The notes below the pieces were generated by a model. It made no database searches. It was given only the letters and a program-made list of their open reading frames with translations, and had not been told where the DNA came from. Positions 60,212-64,000 of a stretch of 64,000 nucleotides of DNA are shown piece by piece. The number at the start of each line of letters is the position of its first letter. Position 1 is the first letter of the stretch. The position numbers and the translations under genes are program-made. The stretch spans positions 992,001 to 1,056,000 of the forward strand of contig NZ_CP071870.1 in assembly GCF_017569205.1 (NCBI RefSeq), given 5' to 3'. The DNA is from Propioniciclava sp. MC1595. GTDB taxonomy: Bacteria > Actinomycetota > Actinomycetes > Propionibacteriales > Propionibacteriaceae.

Positions 60212-62323
60212 ATGGCTGACGAGCACGACCGCCACCAGCACCACGCCCACGCCGTGGAGGAACGCGAGGGGCACGGGGGCCACGACCAGCACGCGGCGCA
60301 CGACGAACACGCGGGCCACGACGAACACGCGGGCCACGGTGGCCACGACCACTCCGACCACGTGGCGCAGTACCGGCGGCTGTTCTGGGTCATGTTGGTG
60401 CTCGCGATCCCGGTGGTGGCGCTGTCGCCGATGTTCGCCGGGCTCGTCGGCTACGAGCTCCCGGACGTCGGGTGGCTGGCCTGGATCCCGCCCGTGCTCG
60501 GCACCGTGGTCTACGCGTGGGGCGGGCGGCCCTTCCTGACCGGGGCCGTCGACGAGATCCGTGCCCGCAAGCCCGGGATGATGCTGCTGATCGGCATGGC
60601 GATCACGGTCGCGTTCCTGGCGTCGTGGGGGGCGACCCTCGGCTTGCTGCACCACGAGCTCGACTTCTGGTGGGAGCTCGCGCTGCTGGTCGTGATCATG
60701 TTGCTGGGCCACTGGCTCGAGATGCGGTCGCTGGCGCAGACGACGTCGGCGCTCGACTCCTTGGCCGCCCTGCTGCCCGACGAGGCGGAGCGGGTCGTCG
60801 GTGATTCGGTCGAGACGGTCGCCCCGGCCGACCTCGAACGCGGTGACGTGGTCGTCGTGCGCCCGGGCGGGCGGGTGCCGGCCGATGGTCGGATCGTGTC
60901 CGGCTCGGCCAGCATGGACGAGTCGATGATCACCGGTGAGTCGAAGGCCGTCCGCCGCGAGGAGGGCGACCCGGTGGTCGCCGGCACCGTCGCCACCGAC
61001 TCGGGGCTGCGCGTCGAGGTGACCGCGGTGGGGGAGGACACGGCGCTGGCCGGCATCCGACGCCTGGTCGCCGACGCCCAGGCCAGCTCGTCGCGCGCCC
61101 AGCGGCTGGCCGACACCGCCGCCGGCTGGCTGTTCTGGTTCGCCCTGGGTGCCGCCGTCCTCACCGCGATCGTCTGGGGAGCGCTCGGCCTGCCCGACCA
61201 GGCCGTCATGCGCGCGATCACGGTGCTCGTCATCGCCTGCCCCCACGCCCTGGGGCTGGCGATCCCGCTGGTGGTCTCGATCGCGACCGAGCGGGCCGCC
61301 CGCGCCGGCGTCCTGGTCAAGGACCGCCTCGCGCTGGAGTCCATGCGCACCGTCGACGTCGTCCTGTTCGACAAGACCGGCACCCTGACGCAGGGACGCC
61401 CCGCCGTCACCGAGGTCGCCCCCGACGGCGACCTGGCCGAGGACGCGCTGGTGCGGCTGGCGGCCGCGGCCGAGGCCGACTCCGAGCATCCGCTCGCGCG
61501 CGCCATCGTGGCGGACGCCGAGCAGCGCGGCCTGTCCCTCCCGTCGGCGTCGGAGTTCACGTCGGCGCCCGCGATCGGGGTGTCGGCGCTGGTCGAGGGG
61601 CGCCGCGTCCAGGTGGGCGGGCCCAACCTGCTGCAGCAGGAGGGTGCGGAGGAACTGCCCGTGGCCGATGGGTGGCGCGACGAGGGGGCGATCATCCTGC
61701 ACGTGCTCGTCGACGGAGCGGTGGCGGGTGCGCTGCGGCTGGCCGACGAGATCCGGCCCGAGTCGAAGGAGGCGGTCGACGCGCTCCACGCCCGGGGCGT
61801 CCGGGTCGTGATGATCACCGGAGATGCCGAGGCCGTCGCCGCCGATGTGGCGGGCAAGCTGGGCATCGAGCGCTGGTTCGCGGGCGTGCGGCCCGAGGAC
61901 AAGGCGTCCACGGTCGCCGGGCTGCAGGACGAGGGCCACACGGTCGCGATGGTGGGCGACGGCGTCAACGACGCGCCCGCCCTCGCGCAGGCCGACGTCG
62001 GCATCGCGATCGGGGCGGGCACCGACGTGGCCATCGCGTCGGCGGGGGTCATCCTGGCCAGCGACGACCCCCGCTCGGTCGTGTCGGTCATCGAGCTGTC
62101 GCGGGCGAGCTACGCCAAGATGAAGCAGAACCTGTGGTGGGCGGCCGGTTACAACCTGCTCGCCGTCCCGTTCGCGGCCGGGGTGCTGGCCCCGATCGGG
62201 TTCGTGCTGCCGATGTCGGTGGGGGCCGTGCTGATGTCGCTGTCCACGATCGTGGTGGCGCTGAACGCCCAGCTGCTCCGCAGGCTGGACCTCCGCCCCG
62301 AGGCCGTTGTCACCCGCCGGTAA
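60212..62323 (+). CDS. copB: CopB-type copper/silver P-type ATPase
   Basis: A 703-residue P1B ATPase. The His-rich N-terminus (ADEHDRHQHHAHAVEE and following HDEH repeats) and the CPH membrane motif (IACPHALGLA) mark the CopB group. Phosphorylation Asp in FDKTGTLT, TGES and VGDGVNDAPA complete the ATPase. It exports copper or silver. I chose the ATG at 60212, because a start at 60200 would lie inside the operator. No CsoR gene is in the window. Confidence 0.94.
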   Translation: MADEHDRHQHHAHAVEEREGHGGHDQHAAHDEHAGHDEHAGHGGHDHSDHVAQYRRLFWVMLVLAIPVVALSPMFAGLVGYELPDVGWLAWIPPVLGTVVYAWGGRPFLTGAVDEIRARKPGMMLLIGMAITVAFLASWGATLGLLHHELDFWWELALLVVIMLLGHWLEMRSLAQTTSALDSLAALLPDEAERVVGDSVETVAPADLERGDVVVVRPGGRVPADGRIVSGSASMDESMITGESKAVRREEGDPVVAGTVATDSGLRVEVTAVGEDTALAGIRRLVADAQASSSRAQRLADTAAGWLFWFALGAAVLTAIVWGALGLPDQAVMRAITVLVIACPHALGLAIPLVVSIATERAARAGVLVKDRLALESMRTVDVVLFDKTGTLTQGRPAVTEVAPDGDLAEDALVRLAAAAEADSEHPLARAIVADAEQRGLSLPSASEFTSAPAIGVSALVEGRRVQVGGPNLLQQEGAEELPVADGWRDEGAIILHVLVDGAVAGALRLADEIRPESKEAVDALHARGVRVVMITGDAEAVAADVAGKLGIERWFAGVRPEDKASTVAGLQDEGHTVAMVGDGVNDAPALAQADVGIAIGAGTDVAIASAGVILASDDPRSVVSVIELSRASYAKMKQNLWWAAGYNLLAVPFAAGVLAPIGFVLPMSVGAVLMSLSTIVVALNAQLLRRLDLRPEAVVTRR

Positions 62324-62333
62324 GGTGGGGCGC

Positions 62334-63485
62334 ATGTCTGTCGAAAGCCTGAACGCCGCTGTCTGGGACGTGCTGTCCCGCGTCAACGACCCCGAGATCC
62401 ACAAGCCCATCACCGAGCTGGGCATGGTCGAGCAGGTGGAGGTCGACGACACCGGGCACGCGAGCGTGAAGGTGCTGCTGACGATCTCGGGGTGCCCCAT
62501 GAAGGGCACCATCGAGCACGACGTGCACGCGGCCCTGCAGCAGGTCGAGGGCATCACGTCGCTCGACCTCGAGTTCGGGGTGATGACCGACGAGCAGCGC
62601 GCCGAGTTGAAGACCAAGCTGCGCGGCGGCGTCGAGGAGCGGTCGATCCCCTTCGCGCGGGCCGACAACCTGACCCAGGTGATCCTCGTGGCGTCCGGCA
62701 AGGGCGGGGTGGGCAAGTCGTCGGTCACCGTGAACCTGGCCCAGGCGCTCGCCCAGCTGGGCAAGAAGGTCGGCGTGATGGACGCCGACATCTACGGCCA
62801 CTCCATCCCGCCGATGCTGGGCATCGCCGACGAGGACGTGACCGGCATCGACGACATGATCCTGCCCGTGACCGTGAACGGCCTGCAGGTGATCTCGATC
62901 GGCATGCTCAAGCAGTCCCGCGACCAGGTGATCGCGTGGCGCGGCCCGATCCTGGACCGCGCGATCCAGCAGTTCCTGGCCGACGTGTACTGGGGCGACC
63001 TCGACTTCCTGCTCGTCGACCTGCCCCCCGGCACCGGCGATGTCGCCATGAGCCTGGGCACCAAGCTGCCCAACGCCGAGGTGCTCGTCGTCACCACGCC
63101 GCAGCAGGCCGCCGCCGAGGTGGCCGAGCGGGCCGGGACCATGGCGTCCATGGTCGAGCAGAAGGTGCTCGGCGTGGTCGAGAACATGGCCTACCTCGAA
63201 ACCGTGTGCCCGCACTGCTCCGAGAGCCACCGGGTCGACCTGTTCGGCTCCGGCGGCGGCGCGCGCGTCGCCGAGGCGCTCACCCTGCGCCTGGGCTACG
63301 ACGTGCCGCTCCTGGCCGAGGTGCCGATCGACCAGGCGATGAGCGCCGCGGGTGACTCCGGCGTCCCGCTGGTGGGGTCGGACGCCTCGCGCCCGGCCGC
63401 GCAGGCCCTCACCGGCCTGGCCGAGCGCCTCGCCACCCGCAAGCGCGGCCTGGCGGGCCGCAAGCTGAACCTGCTGGTGAACTAG
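62334..63485 (+). CDS. mrp: Mrp/NBP35 Fe-S cluster carrier
   Basis: A 383-residue P-loop ATPase. The N-terminal 90 residues are a DUF59/MIP18 domain (VNDPEIHKPITELGMVEQ, ISGCPMKGTIEHDV). The nucleotide site is SGKGGVGKSSVTVNLAQAL and the cluster-binding CPHC lies near residue 292. It transfers Fe-S clusters to apoproteins. TAAGGT seven bases before the ATG. Its stop shares CTAG with the convergent next gene. Confidence 0.95.
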   Translation: MSVESLNAAVWDVLSRVNDPEIHKPITELGMVEQVEVDDTGHASVKVLLTISGCPMKGTIEHDVHAALQQVEGITSLDLEFGVMTDEQRAELKTKLRGGVEERSIPFARADNLTQVILVASGKGGVGKSSVTVNLAQALAQLGKKVGVMDADIYGHSIPPMLGIADEDVTGIDDMILPVTVNGLQVISIGMLKQSRDQVIAWRGPILDRAIQQFLADVYWGDLDFLLVDLPPGTGDVAMSLGTKLPNAEVLVVTTPQQAAAEVAERAGTMASMVEQKVLGVVENMAYLETVCPHCSESHRVDLFGSGGGARVAEALTLRLGYDVPLLAEVPIDQAMSAAGDSGVPLVGSDASRPAAQALTGLAERLATRKRGLAGRKLNLLVN

Positions 63486-64000
63486 GAGCCGTTGACCCGG
63501 TCGCCGGCGATCGACAGGTCGTCGCCGGGCTCGACCGGCCACGCCTCCAGGCGGGGGTCGGCCAGGATCGCGTCGATGACCTCGGCCGACGCCCCGACGA
63601 GCGTGGAGTCGAAGTCGACCTCGGTCGCCAGGCACCAGCTGTGGTCGTCGGGCCACAACAGCGAGGGCGAGGGATCGTGGACCTCGCGGGTCCCCAGCGG
63701 GCCGAGGTCGGCGTCCAGCGGCCCGCGGAACAGCACGTACTCGCGCGCGGGGAGCCTGAACAGCGGGAAGGCGGGGTCGACGAACTCCGGCACCGCCGGG
63801 ACCTCCTCCGACCACGTGCTGCCGTCCTCGTTCCACCCGAAGCGGATCGACCCGCCGTTGAAGTCGCCCCAGCCGATCCAGTACGCGTGCGTGACGCCAC
63901 CCGTCCTCGGCAGGTGCTCAGCCAGGAAGCCCAACGTGGCCGGGGCGATGCTGCCCTGGCCCGGGGACGACCGGTTCACCAGCCGCTGCGGTGTGATCGC
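63482..64000 (-). CDS. Hypothetical protein, runs off the window
   Basis: At least 173 codons with the frame open to the window edge, so the start lies outside or at a GTG at 63979. It is Trp- and Asp-rich (HAYWIGWGDFNGGSIRFGW, LLWPDDHSWCLATEVDFDS). The composition recalls small actinobacterial proteins of unknown function. No motif recognised. Confidence 0.65.
   Translation of the reverse strand, partial: AITPQRLVNRSSPGQGSIAPATLGFLAEHLPRTGGVTHAYWIGWGDFNGGSIRFGWNEDGSTWSEEVPAVPEFVDPAFPLFRLPAREYVLFRGPLDADLGPLGTREVHDPSPSLLWPDDHSWCLATEVDFDSTLVGASAEVIDAILADPRLEAWPVEPGDDLSIAGDRVNGS

Overview
The window is high-GC DNA (many genes start with GTG, third codon positions are mostly G or C) from an actinobacterium. 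A FdxA-DapC pair, an actinobacterial-type DapD, a monomeric isocitrate dehydrogenase, a GlgA/GlgC pair, a DUF3117 protein, a WhiB protein and Tat-type signal sequences all fit Actinomycetota. My guess is Propionibacteriales/Propionibacteriaceae, which is inference. No rRNA, tRNA or CRISPR array was seen.

Bases 1-11569 are a tandem genomic island at the 3' end of ychF. The ychF frame runs into the island and ends in RFSPTSK instead of the family ending RFNV. Codons for VEFRFNV-stop recur at 9863-9886 and at 11546-11569. I read this as two elements stacked at one attachment site. Element A (about 626-9873) has a large serine integrase at its right end, an AAA ATPase of replication type, a lone phage terminase small subunit, a peptidoglycan-binding protein, a WhiB protein, an AP2 protein, an HTH protein and several small unknowns joined by ATGA/GTGA overlaps. 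It has no capsid, portal, tail or large terminase genes, so it looks like a phage satellite. Element B (about 9866-11556) holds a HigB/HigA-type toxin-antitoxin pair overlapping a short-chain dehydrogenase and has no integrase.

From 11.6 to 25 kb come an orphan DNA methyltransferase, a shortened RIC/hemerythrin-like protein with an FNR-type box upstream, a broken NlpC/P60 gene, a CDF transporter, an amidohydrolase, a patatin, a TRIC-type channel, monomeric Icd, a beta-lactamase-fold hydrolase, a Ser/Thr kinase, a GntR/FCD regulator, decayed pilus/secretion genes and citrate synthase. From 25 to 40.6 kb come RNase HI fused to an NTF2-like domain, a LuxR-type two-component pair, heme A synthase, a zinc ABC importer behind a Zur-like box, a Tat-exported unknown, a MarR/ABC exporter pair and a pullulanase. 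This stretch also holds two AbiEi-like/DUF559 endonuclease genes, each enclosed by an inverted pair of palindromes (60 bp perfect; 53 bp imperfect). They are the strongest candidate here for an undescribed genetic unit.

From 40.7 kb to the end is mostly core metabolism: an MFS transporter, transketolase, a VanW-like protein, the lysine/diaminopimelate genes dapC, dapD, dapE and dapA spread over 10 kb, fdxA, a LOG-family protein, a DivIVA-like protein, DUF3117, glgA and glgC, an O-methyltransferase, tatB, an MgtE-N/CBS protein, DUF1003, a CopB-type copper ATPase behind a CsoR-like palindrome, and the Fe-S carrier Mrp. A recurring feature is a TAnnnT hexamer 6-7 bases before the start codon, which suggests that many genes are transcribed without a leader.
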